NCBI GenBank assembly: GCA_964600665.1
Contig: CAZRKC010000005.1
Location: forward strand, 39,429 to 103,428
Direction: 5' to 3'
Length of the DNA: 64,000 bases
Origin: CAZRKC01 sp964600665
GTDB lineage: Bacteria > Bacillota > SLNR01
Shown: positions 16,321 to 25,900 of the stretch, piece after piece
How the letters are laid out: each line of letters begins with the position of its first letter
Numbering within the stretch: position 1 is the stretch's first letter
Program-made: the position numbers and the translations under genes
The notes under the pieces: generated by a model
What the model saw: the letters and a program-made list of their open reading frames with translations, nothing else
Told to the model about the DNA's origin: nothing
Database searches by the model: none

Positions 16321-17793
16321 TCACTCCCCTTGATGTTTTGCTTCATTCCACCACCGGTCCATCTCTTCAAGTGTCATATCTGTCAATTTGGAACCAGCCT
16401 GCGCCGCCATTTTTTCGATGTATGCAAAGCGCCGCTTAAATTTCTCACATGTCTGCAATAGGGCTGTTTCGGGTTCAATGTCGGCGAATCTAGCAACATT
16501 GACCAGTGCAAAAAGCAAATCCCCCACTTCCTCTGCCATCTTGTTTTTCGAAGCTTGCCCTTTTGCTTCCATGAATTCTGCAATCTCTTCGGAAACCTTC
16601 TCAATTGCGCCATCAATGGTATCCCAATCAAATCCGACTTTTGCTGCCTTAGCCTGTAATTTATATGCCTTCATTAATGCAGGAAAGTGTTTAGGTACTC
16701 CATCGAGCAGTGAAAGTCGTATCTTCTGGCCGCCTTCTTCTGATTTGATTCGGTCCCAGTTAGACAAAACCTGGGCACTGTTTTTCACCTGAAGATCTGC
16801 GAAAACATGAGGGTGACGGCGGATCATTTTCTCAACAATGCTGCGGACAACATCATCCATTGAGAAAGTGCCGAATTCGTAGCCTATCTGGGCGTGAAAG
16901 ACGATCTGAAGCAGCACATCCCCCAGTTCATCCGCTAATCGAGCCGGATCCTTGCTGTCAATCGCCTCGATAACTTCGTATGCCTCCTCGATCAAATACG
17001 GTTTCAGCGTTTCATGGGTCTGTTCCTTATCCCAGGGGCAACCCCCGTCTCCTCGCAGTGTTTCCATGATTTGAATCAACCGGGACATTTGCGTGTCAGC
17101 CCGATCGATCCCCGGAGTAACTGCTGGTAGATAGATGCTGGTCAGATGATCAAAATGCTCCTGATGATCCAATTCATAAAGAGGTACAGAAATGATGCAC
17201 TGTGAACCGGTAATCCCGGCTGATTTGACGATGGATACGAATGTATCATCAGGGTATACTTCCTGTAGGGTCAATTTGACGCGACTGGCAATCAATCGAT
17301 CATAGATCTGCATAATGATTGTTGCATCGGCCGGGATCAGATGATCTGGAAGAAGGCGGACTGCATCCAAGATAAGCAATCCATCCGCTGGATCAATTTC
17401 CAAAGCGGTCAACATGCTATCGAGAAAACTGGTGCCACTGATGACCACCATGGCCAGTTGATGTATTCCAGTCTCAGCTGCCAGTAAGCGGACGGTTGTC
17501 TCGCCAACCCACGGGTGACCCGGTACAGCATAAACAATCGATTCTGCCTGGGTTGCTCTTTGCAGCAGCGTGTCTACAATCTTTCGATACACATGATCAA
17601 AACATGCTTCCTGCTCATAAATGTAATCCAGTGTCTCAAATTGTATATTCTTTTCCTGGAGGTATGAAACTGTCGGATGTCGGCCCGTTCGCAGAATGAC
17701 CGGCAACCCTCCGCTAAGGATCTCGTAAGCACCCAGCGTTAACTCTTTCCAGTCTCCTGCGCCGAGACCGACAACATAGATGGTTCCTGCCAT
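16321..17793 (-). CDS. mazG: Tetrapyrrole methylase-MazG fusion (YabN type) nucleoside triphosphate pyrophosphohydrolase
   Basis: This 490-residue protein has an N-terminal tetrapyrrole (corrin/porphyrin) methylase-like domain (about 1-225, starting GTIYVVGLGAGDW) and a C-terminal double MazG region. The first MazG repeat has GGCPWDKEQTH and EEAYEVIEAID, then ADELGDVLLQIVFHA; the second has SEEIAEFMEA and AEEVGDLLFALVNVARF. These Glu/Asp helices bind Mg2+ and cleave NTPs to NMPs, removing abnormal nucleotides. The methylase half has no known substrate in this family. GGGAGGT precedes the start, and 2 bp separate it from the SpoVB-like gene. Order and fusion are as in B. subtilis yabN. Confidence 0.93.
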   Translation of the reverse strand: MAGTIYVVGLGAGDWKELTLGAYEILSGGLPVILRTGRHPTVSYLQEKNIQFETLDYIYEQEACFDHVYRKIVDTLLQRATQAESIVYAVPGHPWVGETTVRLLAAETGIHQLAMVVISGTSFLDSMLTALEIDPADGLLILDAVRLLPDHLIPADATIIMQIYDRLIASRVKLTLQEVYPDDTFVSIVKSAGITGSQCIISVPLYELDHQEHFDHLTSIYLPAVTPGIDRADTQMSRLIQIMETLRGDGGCPWDKEQTHETLKPYLIEEAYEVIEAIDSKDPARLADELGDVLLQIVFHAQIGYEFGTFSMDDVVRSIVEKMIRRHPHVFADLQVKNSAQVLSNWDRIKSEEGGQKIRLSLLDGVPKHFPALMKAYKLQAKAAKVGFDWDTIDGAIEKVSEEIAEFMEAKGQASKNKMAEEVGDLLFALVNVARFADIEPETALLQTCEKFKRRFAYIEKMAAQAGSKLTDMTLEEMDRWWNEAKHQGE

Positions 17794-17795
17794 GG

Positions 17796-19421
17796 CTACC
17801 TCCCTAAGAGTTTGATTTTTATCAGGAAATGAACGAAACGGCTTTCTGCGATACTGAGCTGTTCCATATCGTCTCTGTTGACCGCTCTCGACCCCAGAAG
17901 GATCAGAACATAAACAGCCACGCCAATGCCCACAGCAGCCAGTGTAGCACCCGCTGTCAGCATTCGTATGGAACCGTTCATCCTACCAACCATGAGGGCG
18001 TACATCAAACGATACGAGCAGACTGCAGCAATACTCATGACGCAAACTGCCATGACCGGCCATCCCAAGTCTCTTCTCCGGTCTATTGTAAAATGCAAAT
18101 GCTTGCGTGTATGCAAAATATTCAATGTTGCAGCAGTCATAAATCCAGCAGTGGTTGCTAGTGCAGCTCCATTCACACCGAATACTGCAATCCCCGTCAG
18201 ACAATATGTCAGCATCCCTTTGACTCCGGCACCATACATCAGATTCCTGACCGGGATCCCTGTCATGCCCTGTCCTTGTAAAATCCCGGAAGTTGTTTGC
18301 TGAAGGCAGAGGAAAACGATACCGGCTGACATCGCCATTAAGGGCCAAGCCGCATCCGGTTGGTTATAGAGCATGAGGGATATGGGTTCTGCTAAGATAA
18401 ATAAACCCACAGCAGCTGGTAGTGCGATCAGCCAGGTCATTCGCATTCCAACATATGCTCTGATTTGGGCTGTGTGGTGATCATGCATTGCGATGGCTTC
18501 GGATATTGCCGGTACCAGGGAAGCCGCCACCGCGACCGTAAAAATAGTCGGCAAGTTGATCAAGGGTGTCGCCATACCGGTCAATTGACCAAATAAGGCT
18601 GTTGCCTGATGGATTGTCAGACCTGATGCTTGTAGTCGACTAGGCACAATCAGTGTGTCTAATGCCTGCATCACCGGCATCACCAATCCACCCAGAGAAA
18701 TCGGTATCACTAATTGAGTTATTCGGGTCGCGATCTTCAGGGAAGAGTCCATGTCCACCTCACGGTTTTCATGGGCGCCAGTCTTATTCTTAAGCCAAAA
18801 AAACATGATTAACAGGATCATGATCCCTGCCGCAGCTCCGGTAACGGCTCCAAATGTGGCCCCGGCCGCGGCATATTCGATCCCCCTGGGCATTAACATG
18901 ACTGCCAGTATAAAAACGGTCATTACCCTGACGAACTGTTCGATGACTTTGGAAATAGCCGTCGGCAGCATGTTTTGCTGCCCTTGGAAATATCCCATGA
19001 AAGCAGCCATGGTAAATACTAAAAAAATGGCCGGGGAGATGGCGATAATAGAAAAATATGCCCGGGGATCTTTCAAAATATGATTTGCAATGAAAGGAGC
19101 TGTCGCAAACAGACTAATCGATATACAAGCACCTGCACCCATCAATAACAGCAACGCCGTACGAAAAATCCGAAATGCACTTTCCGGCTGGTTCTGCGCA
19201 TATTTCTCAGCCACCAGCTTGGATATGGCCACGGGAATACCTGCCGTGGAAATGGCCAAGATCGCAGTATAAATCGGATAAGCCATCTGGTAGAGACCGA
19301 TGCCCTCATCTCCAAGATATCCGGCTAACGGGACTCTGTATACAGCGCCCATAATTCGGCTGATGATCCCCGCAGCGGTCAAGATGACTGCCCCACGGAT
19401 GAATTTGCTGCTTTGGCCCAT
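17796..19421 (-). CDS. spoVB: SpoVB-like polysaccharide flippase (MATE/MVF family)
   Basis: This 541-residue membrane protein has about 14 hydrophobic segments and opens with KFIRGAVILTAAGIISRIMG, as in the SpoVB/MurJ/Wzx exporter family. These proteins flip lipid-linked sugars such as lipid II or polysaccharide units. Its location directly before yabN-type mazG is that of B. subtilis yabM, a SpoVB paralogue. GAAGGGA precedes the start. Because the typical spore genes around it are missing, a vegetative cell-wall or exopolysaccharide role is more likely than a sporulation role (inference). Confidence 0.85.
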   Translation of the reverse strand: MGQSSKFIRGAVILTAAGIISRIMGAVYRVPLAGYLGDEGIGLYQMAYPIYTAILAISTAGIPVAISKLVAEKYAQNQPESAFRIFRTALLLLMGAGACISISLFATAPFIANHILKDPRAYFSIIAISPAIFLVFTMAAFMGYFQGQQNMLPTAISKVIEQFVRVMTVFILAVMLMPRGIEYAAAGATFGAVTGAAAGIMILLIMFFWLKNKTGAHENREVDMDSSLKIATRITQLVIPISLGGLVMPVMQALDTLIVPSRLQASGLTIHQATALFGQLTGMATPLINLPTIFTVAVAASLVPAISEAIAMHDHHTAQIRAYVGMRMTWLIALPAAVGLFILAEPISLMLYNQPDAAWPLMAMSAGIVFLCLQQTTSGILQGQGMTGIPVRNLMYGAGVKGMLTYCLTGIAVFGVNGAALATTAGFMTAATLNILHTRKHLHFTIDRRRDLGWPVMAVCVMSIAAVCSYRLMYALMVGRMNGSIRMLTAGATLAAVGIGVAVYVLILLGSRAVNRDDMEQLSIAESRFVHFLIKIKLLGR

Positions 19422-19519
19422 TTAAATCGTCCCTTCGTCAGTCAATAATTCCAATATTCCTCATTATACCACTTAATGGATTGCTTTTCGAGGAAGATCT
19501 GGGATTGATTCAAGGTGTT

Positions 19520-19978
19520 TCAATCAAATAGATGCTTGTCAAACCATGCTGGAGATGTGATGGTATATCCTTTCTTTTGATAAAGAGCCAACGCTGCGCC
19601 ATTGTCATGGCCTGTCACTCCTGCCACATAATGAATCGACTGCGATCTCAGCCAGTCCTCCAATGCATCTAGGATAGCCTGCGCAACACCTTTGTTTCGA
19701 TGCTGAGTCGGCACGTATAATTCATTCAGCCAAAAATAATCCCCACCGGATTCGATTCCGGACCCGATATTGCCGAAGGCGAGTCCGATTGGTCGATCCT
19801 CCTCCCATGCGACCGTAAATACACCTCTGCTACCTTCTTTTTGGGCATTATCGATGGACGCAATGATTTCTGCAGTGGATCGGAAAGTCTCAATGCGTTC
19901 CATCTGCGCATGTAGGATTTCGATAACCCTCAAGTCCGGCTGCAGTGGATGTTGGGCTGTGTGAACAGTCACATTCAT
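19520..19978 (-). CDS. GNAT family N-acetyltransferase
   Basis: This 152-residue acetyltransferase has the core GNAT pattern: LNELYVPTQHRNKGVAQAIL contains the acetyl-CoA-binding Q/RxxGxG/A element, followed by AGVTGHDNGAALALYQKKGY, the usual motif B. The ATG at 19978 overlaps the stop codon of the Crp/Fnr gene (ATGA), so translation is coupled to the regulator. AAGGAG lies 9 nt upstream. The substrate is unknown; small-molecule amine or protein N-terminal acetylation are both possible. Confidence 0.88.
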   Translation of the reverse strand: MNVTVHTAQHPLQPDLRVIEILHAQMERIETFRSTAEIIASIDNAQKEGSRGVFTVAWEEDRPIGLAFGNIGSGIESGGDYFWLNELYVPTQHRNKGVAQAILDALEDWLRSQSIHYVAGVTGHDNGAALALYQKKGYTITSPAWFDKHLFD

Positions 19979-20682
19979 ATCTCCCACTCCTTATCATTTT
20001 CACTCTTTCGCCTTGCTAAATCCCAATTCTCAATACTTTTCCTGAGAATAACCTGTCTCCCCTGGAAATCGATCAAACCTGCTTCTGCCATGGCCTTCAT
20101 TTCTCTTGATAATGAAGTCCGGGCAACACCAAAGTATTCAGCCAGGTCTTTTTTTGATAATGACAGTTCAATTGACATGCTTTTCTGAATCACAGCCTGA
20201 GCGGATAAATATTGCATCAGCATATCGCGAATGGAAGTCCGGCTCATGGATTTGATCCTTCCTGTCAGGATGGATGTCTTGTCAGAAATCGATTTTAGAA
20301 AGTCATGGAGGAATGATGCACTGGACATACATATATTCAGCACCAAATCACGCTCCAGACTTAGGATTCGGACTGATGACTTGGAAAAAATATTCATTGG
20401 GTAATATGGGTGAGACGAAAACATCAGATTCCCTCCGATATCATCCCCGCCTGTAAAAAGACTGATTGTCAAAACATTTCCCTTTTCATCAATCCTTTGG
20501 ACTGCGACTTCCCCATCTAAGATAACATCCCAGGTCAGACATGGCTCGCCTTCCTGATAGACCAATGCCCCTTTAGGAAAGTGACGGAAACGATATCCCC
20601 CCTTGGCAAACCAATTCTGCAACAGGGATTCTGGAATATCTCGGAATAAAGGAGAAGGTAAGTGATAAAGCCGATGATCCAT
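19975..20682 (-). CDS. Crp/Fnr family transcriptional regulator
   Basis: This 235-residue regulator has an N-terminal cyclic-nucleotide-binding-like sensory barrel (about 15-130) and a C-terminal winged helix (about 155-225) with SKKDLAEYFGVARTSLSREM as the helix-turn-helix. The N-terminus lacks the cysteine cluster of FNR, so it probably does not bind a [4Fe-4S] cluster that way; its ligand is unknown. AGGAGGT precedes the start. It is divergent from the split permease genes, and a perfect palindrome of the type bound by this family lies in between, so it likely controls those genes and itself (inference). Confidence 0.92.
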   Translation of the reverse strand: MDHRLYHLPSPLFRDIPESLLQNWFAKGGYRFRHFPKGALVYQEGEPCLTWDVILDGEVAVQRIDEKGNVLTISLFTGGDDIGGNLMFSSHPYYPMNIFSKSSVRILSLERDLVLNICMSSASFLHDFLKSISDKTSILTGRIKSMSRTSIRDMLMQYLSAQAVIQKSMSIELSLSKKDLAEYFGVARTSLSREMKAMAEAGLIDFQGRQVILRKSIENWDLARRKSENDKEWEI

Positions 20683-20699
20683 CCAGTTAACCTCCTAAG

Positions 20700-20715
20700 T
20701 GTTACATATGTAACA
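20700..20715. promoter_or_regulatory. Perfect 16-bp palindromic operator (Crp/Fnr type)
   Basis: TGTTACATATGTAACA is a complete inverted repeat between the regulator and permease genes. Its centre (20707.5) is about 41.5 nt upstream of the predicted start of transcription of the permease promoter, the class II activator position for Crp/Fnr proteins. It also lies just upstream of the regulator's ribosome site, so autoregulation is possible. Confidence 0.8.
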
Positions 20716-20736
20716 GACAGGAACGATCAAAGCGGA

Positions 20737-20742
20737 TATACT
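20737..20742 (+). promoter_or_regulatory. Predicted -10 box of the permease operon
   Basis: TATACT lies 40 nt before the plus-strand start codon. No good -35 hexamer is present at the proper distance; the palindrome occupies that place, as expected for an activator-dependent promoter. Confidence 0.55.
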
Positions 20743-20781
20743 AAGGATGCTTTGCACTAGGTAATTCAAGGAGGTAAACTA

Positions 20782-21264
20782 ATGGATCCCCTGACCCGCG
20801 TAATGTGGTTGATTGCTTGTTTGGGATTGGCATGGTCTTTATTCAAGGATCGCACCCGGACGACACGTTCGATTCGAATGGCTGGTGGCATGATGAAACA
20901 TTTAGTCCCCCAGATCATTTCCATTTTGTTTGCCATTGGCTTTCTTTTAGCATGGATCCCCCCGGATACGATCCGCACCACCTTAGGTAATGCTAATGAA
21001 GGAGTGGCAGTGGCCATTGCTGCACTTTTCGGTAGCATCACACTGATACCAGCCTTTGTCGCGTTTCCTTTGGTTGGATCGCTGGTGCATGCAGGGGCCA
21101 GCATCGTCCCAGGGGTCGCCTTCCTAACCACTTTGACCATGGTGGGTATTGCAACCTTTCCACTGGAGAAAACTGCTTTTGGTACCCGCTTTGCATTAGT
21201 CCGCAATGGACTTAGTTTCGTATTTGCGATCATCATCGCCCTTGTGATGGGGGTGATTCTGTGA
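20782..21264 (+). CDS. Permease, N-terminal half (ArsP/UPF0718-like)
   Basis: This 160-residue membrane protein has about five helices. Its core (IPPDTIRTTLGN, then GSITLIPAFVAFPLVGSL) matches half of the permease family PF03773 (ArsP_1, UPF0718). The next gene encodes a homologous half with the same layout, so a transporter normally made as one chain is here split. AAGGAGGT precedes the ATG; the stop overlaps the GTG start of the next gene (GTGA). Members export organoarsenicals or act with redox partners, but the substrate is unknown here. Confidence 0.8.
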   Translation: MDPLTRVMWLIACLGLAWSLFKDRTRTTRSIRMAGGMMKHLVPQIISILFAIGFLLAWIPPDTIRTTLGNANEGVAVAIAALFGSITLIPAFVAFPLVGSLVHAGASIVPGVAFLTTLTMVGIATFPLEKTAFGTRFALVRNGLSFVFAIIIALVMGVIL

Positions 21265-21962
21265 CAACACGACTCCGAAGTAACATATTCCCCATTATTA
21301 TCGGATTGATTTACTTAACCACGACTCTTGTGAATTCTGACTTGTTCGTTAAGTCCCTGTCCGGGACCTGGTTCTTTATCAAAGAAATGGTATTTGTCAT
21401 GCCCGTCATTTTAATCCTCACTGCACTTGTCGATGCCTGGGTTCCCAGAGAAGCCATCCTGCGAGGCTTTGGAGAACACGCCGGCATTAAAGGCACCATC
21501 TTGTCCTTTGCATTGGGTTCTTTTTCCGCCGGCCCTGTATATGCTGCCTTTCCAGTATGTCAGATGTTACTCAGTAAAGGCGCCAGTCTTAGTAATGTGG
21601 TGATTGTCCTGAGTGCATGGGCTGTCATCAAAGTTCCCATGTTAGCCAATGAAGCAAAATTCTTAGGGCTCTCTTTTATGTCAGTTCGCTGGGTGCTGAC
21701 CGTGATCGCTATTATCGCCATGGCTGGAATCGTTGGGAAAATTGTGCCAAAAGGTTCTGTGCCATCACTTTCGCGTATATCACACAAACCTTGGGAAATT
21801 AATTCCGCTGTCTGTATGGGCTGTGGTCTTTGTGCCACCATGGCTCCCGAAGCATATACGATGGTCGCAGGAAAAGCAACGCGTATGAAGGATCATCCGC
21901 TTAATGAATCCGATACCCTGGCTGCGTCCAGTTGTCCGGTTGGCGCTATTTGGACTGAATAA
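21261..21962 (+). CDS. Permease, C-terminal half, fused to a [4Fe-4S] ferredoxin domain
   Basis: This 233-residue protein has membrane helices through about residue 160 with VPREAILRGFGEHAG and GSFSAGPVYAAFPV, which parallel the partner half. The last 55 residues form a ferredoxin-like domain with Cys185, Cys188, Cys191 and Cys225 (VCMGCGLC, then SSCPVGAI), enough for a single [4Fe-4S] cluster. The GTG start overlaps the previous stop, so expression is coupled. A ferredoxin tail on a permease suggests that transport is linked to a redox step or that the pair delivers electrons across the membrane (inference). Confidence 0.82.
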   Translation: MTTRLRSNIFPIIIGLIYLTTTLVNSDLFVKSLSGTWFFIKEMVFVMPVILILTALVDAWVPREAILRGFGEHAGIKGTILSFALGSFSAGPVYAAFPVCQMLLSKGASLSNVVIVLSAWAVIKVPMLANEAKFLGLSFMSVRWVLTVIAIIAMAGIVGKIVPKGSVPSLSRISHKPWEINSAVCMGCGLCATMAPEAYTMVAGKATRMKDHPLNESDTLAASSCPVGAIWTE

Positions 21963-21970
21963 GATATAAG

Positions 21971-21999
21971 CGACCCCGGGGAATCAATCCCCGGGGTCG
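21971..21999 (+). terminator. Hairpin between the permease operon and the PpiC gene
   Basis: A perfect 12-bp GC-rich stem (21971-21982 with 21988-21999) with a 5-nt loop lies between two convergent genes. The T tract after it is weak on the plus strand. Confidence 0.7.
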
Positions 22000-22003
22000 A
22001 TTG

Positions 22004-22930
22004 TTACTCGGTGATCACAATTTCAGACGCTTCCCAAATTTGATCCACATAATCTTCAAAGAAGTCTTCCTGTGCCCATGAAAGCAGCATCTTTTGCACT
22101 TCTTCTTTCGCTTCCTCATAGGTCTTTTTAGTTTGCGGACGTGTATCGGTCAATTTGATGATATGATACCCAAATTCTGTTTGCACAACTTCACTTAAAT
22201 CCCCCACTTCCAACGCAAACGCTGCGTCTTCAAAGGGCTCTACCATATCCCCGTAAGTGAAGAACCCCAAGTCCCCTCCGCTATTTTTGTTGGCAGAATC
22301 TGTCGAATATTGCGCTGCCATAGCCGCAAAATCAGCTCCATCCTTCAGCTGCTGGAGAATCTGCGCAGCCAGTGCTGCATCCGCCACCAAGATATGGCTA
22401 GCGCGCACAGACTCTTCACTGGTAAACTCCTCGGGATTGGAATCATAATATGCACGAACCTCAGATTCACTGATGGTAATATCTTTTGTTAATAGATCGA
22501 TGAGATTCCCAACACGGGTCAGCGTGGCGATAAGGCTTTTGAAATCATCCAGTTTTAGTCCAGCTTTGCGTAGTTCGGTATTCATGGTAACCTCTCCCCC
22601 GTAACTGGAGGTCAGCATGGTTGTAAAACTGGAAAATTGCTCATCTAATTCTGCGTCATCCAAGACGACCTCTTTTTTAACCGCTTCCTGGATCAATAGC
22701 CGTTCTTCAATCAACTGGTTCAGCATTTCCTCACCGTAGGTGTCTCGATCAATGGCCATCTGATAAATGAATCCCAAAATTGCCAGCCGATCGGTCAGGT
22801 CCGACTCGAATATTTCTTCGCCGTTAACTGTTGCCAGAATAACCGGATCCGCTGGTTTATTGCACCCGGTCAAGATCAGCGCCATCATCAAGATGATGAC
22901 CAGGACTGTCCCCCATCGTATTCTACACAT
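22004..22930 (-). CDS. PpiC-type peptidyl-prolyl isomerase lipoprotein (PrsA/SurA-like)
   Basis: This 308-residue protein has a lipoprotein signal (basic start, hydrophobic stretch, lipobox LTGC with Cys23), a SurA-like N-terminal chaperone region, and a parvulin domain (about 175-270) with ASHILVADAALAAQ and GGDLGFFTYGDMVEPF. It should fold exported proteins at the outer face of the membrane. AAGGGGG precedes the start. It is just downstream of mfd on the same strand, a common arrangement in Clostridia. Confidence 0.9.
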   Translation of the reverse strand: MCRIRWGTVLVIILMMALILTGCNKPADPVILATVNGEEIFESDLTDRLAILGFIYQMAIDRDTYGEEMLNQLIEERLLIQEAVKKEVVLDDAELDEQFSSFTTMLTSSYGGEVTMNTELRKAGLKLDDFKSLIATLTRVGNLIDLLTKDITISESEVRAYYDSNPEEFTSEESVRASHILVADAALAAQILQQLKDGADFAAMAAQYSTDSANKNSGGDLGFFTYGDMVEPFEDAAFALEVGDLSEVVQTEFGYHIIKLTDTRPQTKKTYEEAKEEVQKMLLSWAQEDFFEDYVDQIWEASEIVITE

Positions 22931-22950
22931 TCAAATTGTCCCCCTTTAAT

Positions 22951-25900
22951 TTAGCGTTCCAGGCACGTATTAAATTTCACAAGAAACTCTTTCAACAATG
23001 CCAGCATCTCCGTTTGCTTCAGATCGCCCACGCTGATGAAGATTTGCGGGGGCGTGGATGCCATCAGGGTAATCCGTTTCCGATAGTGGCGGATCACATT
23101 ACCTGCGCATTCTTGGTTATAGTGACTCATTCTGGAAAGTTTAAGCACGACACGCTCTTTTTCCTGCACCATCGCAATAATTTTCGCATCTTTCGCTAAA
23201 AGTTTCAAGCGAACGATCTCGATGAGATGAAAAACGGTATCAGGAATATCTCCGAACCGGTCACCAATTTCATCCAAAATATCCTGTATGTCCGATTCGT
23301 TTTGACAAGTGGCGATTTTTTTATATATATCGATTTTTTGTCTACTATCGGAAATATAGGAATCTGTCAGAAAAGCATCGACGCGCAAGTCGATGACCGG
23401 CTCTTGATTCACTTTTACCGGGGTGCCTCTAGCTTCCTGAACTGCTTCCTCAAGTAGCTGACAATACAACTCAAATCCAACCGCAGACAAATGACCACTT
23501 TGTTCAGAGCCCAATAGATTTCCAGCCCCCCGGATTTCTAGATCCCGCATTGAAATTTTAAACCCAGAGCCAAACTCAGTGAATTCTCGAATTGCCTGCA
23601 GACGTTTTTCTGCTATCTCTGTCAACACCTTATCTTTTTTAAACAGGAAGTAAGCATATCCTTGACGATTGGACCGGCCCACTCGTCCCCGAAGTTGATA
23701 GAGTTGTGACAAGCCAAATCGATCAGCATGATCGACAATAATGGTGTTAACATTGGGAATGTCCAGGCCAGTTTCCACAATTGTGGTGCAGACCAGAATA
23801 TCATAGTCCCCCTGAATAAAATCAATCATCGTCTTTTCAAGTCGATCTTCTTTCATCTGCCCGTGTCCAACCGCTATCGCTGCATCCGGGATGAGCTCTC
23901 GCAATCTTTGCGCAACCCTTTCAATGGAGCGCACGGTATTATGGATAAAATATACCTGCCCACCGCGATCCAACTCGCGAATGATGGCATCTTTAAGCAG
24001 AACTTCATCATATTCCAATACAAATGTCTGGACCGGTAGTCTGTCTTCCGGTGGTTCTGTGATCGTGCTCATATCCCGTATTCCTGAAAGCGCCATGTGC
24101 AATGTACGAGGTATGGGGGTTGCAGTTAAAGTCAGAACATCCACTTGCTGCCGAAGCTCCTTTAGCCTTTCCTTATGCACCACACCAAACCGTTGCTCTT
24201 CATCCACGATCAAAAGACCAAGATCCGAAAAATGAATATCGTCCTGTAAAATTCGATGAGTTCCGATGACAATGTCGACTGTACCGTTACTCAATCCCTT
24301 CAGTGTCATCTGCGTATCTTTCGGTGAAACAAAGCGGCTTAGCATCGCAATGCGGATGGGATACCCCGCAAAGCGTGAGGAAAATGTGTGAAAATGCTGT
24401 TGAGCTAGCACTGTCGTCGGCACTAATACACCGACTTGCTTTCCATCCATGACGGCTTTAAAGGCGGCACGGATAGCAACCTCGGTTTTACCGTAGCCCA
24501 CATCACCGCAAAGCAATCGATCCATGGGGCGCTGACTTTCCATATCCTGCTTGACTTCTTCAACTGTCCTTAACTGATCATCGGTCTCTTCGTACGGGAA
24601 TTTGTCTTCAAATTCATTCTGCCAGACCGTATCTTTTGAGAAAGAAAATCCAGGAATCGATTCGCGGTGCGCATACAGTACCAGTAATTTGTCAGCCATA
24701 TCCGCAACTGCTGCTTTAACAACATTTTTTGCTTTGGTCCATTCACCACCCCCCAGGCGGTTAAGCCTGGGCTCTTGACCCTGTGGTCCTACATATCGTT
24801 GAACAAGCCCCATCTGTTCAACAGAGACATAGAGTCGATCCTCACCGTGGTATTGGATCTGGAGATAATCTTTCTGTATTTGATCCACTTGCATGGTTTT
24901 CATACCCAAAAAACGCCCAATACCGTGATTGATATGAACGACATACTCACCAACGGCAAGATCTTTCCAGTGTAATGATGATGTGGGAGGCCTTTTTTTT
25001 GGTCGCCGCTGGCGTTTGCCGGTAAATAGAACCTCACCTTCAGTAACGACTGCCAATCCAAGTTCGGGCAACTCATATCCCTGATCCAACTGGCTAACCG
25101 TTACCACCATGTGGCCTCGTTGGGGCACGCCCATTAAGACAGGTTCTTCACGGACCAGAAACCCTTGGTCTTTCAGGATCAAAGACAAATTTCGGGCTCG
25201 TTCCAGAGTATGCACTCCAATGATTACCCGATAGTGATTTTTCTGAAATACCTTCAGTTCATTGGTGATGGTCTCGATGTTTCCCTGAAACGGGTACAAG
25301 GGCCGGGACGAAATACTCAGAAGCTCATCCGGAGCAGCACCTGGTATTTGCCTTAACAACGATGACCATAACCATGCGTGGTAGGCATCCAAGGTCTTCA
25401 CCCATTCAGCGTATGGGACATATGCACCCCATTGACCTGGAAGTGCGCGGCCATTTTCCAAGGCGATCCGATAAGTCTCTTGCAGGATTTGCTCAGCACC
25501 TTCAGAAGCTTCTCGAACTCTTGCTGGCTCATCGATCATCACCATGGTATCTTTCGGTAAATAATCAAGTAAAGTCGCTGATTCTGGGTAGAAATATGGT
25601 AAAAATGCACTGGCGCGATCAAGTTCGATTCCAGCGGTGACTTTTTCGATCAAACTGCAGATTTTAGCTCTCAGTTCGTTTTTCTGCCTGACTTCACGAA
25701 TCCGTCGAATCTGATGAGCCATTTCTTCTTCCATCTTCTGAATCCCAAGTGTTCGCGCTTCATCGTCCAGAATCAGTTCTGAAGCTGGAGTCACTAGCAC
25801 AGAATCCATATTCTGAATCGATCGTTGACTGATCGAATCAAAACTGCGAATGCTATCAACGGCATCACCGAAAAACTCGATACGAACAGGATTCGCTTCC

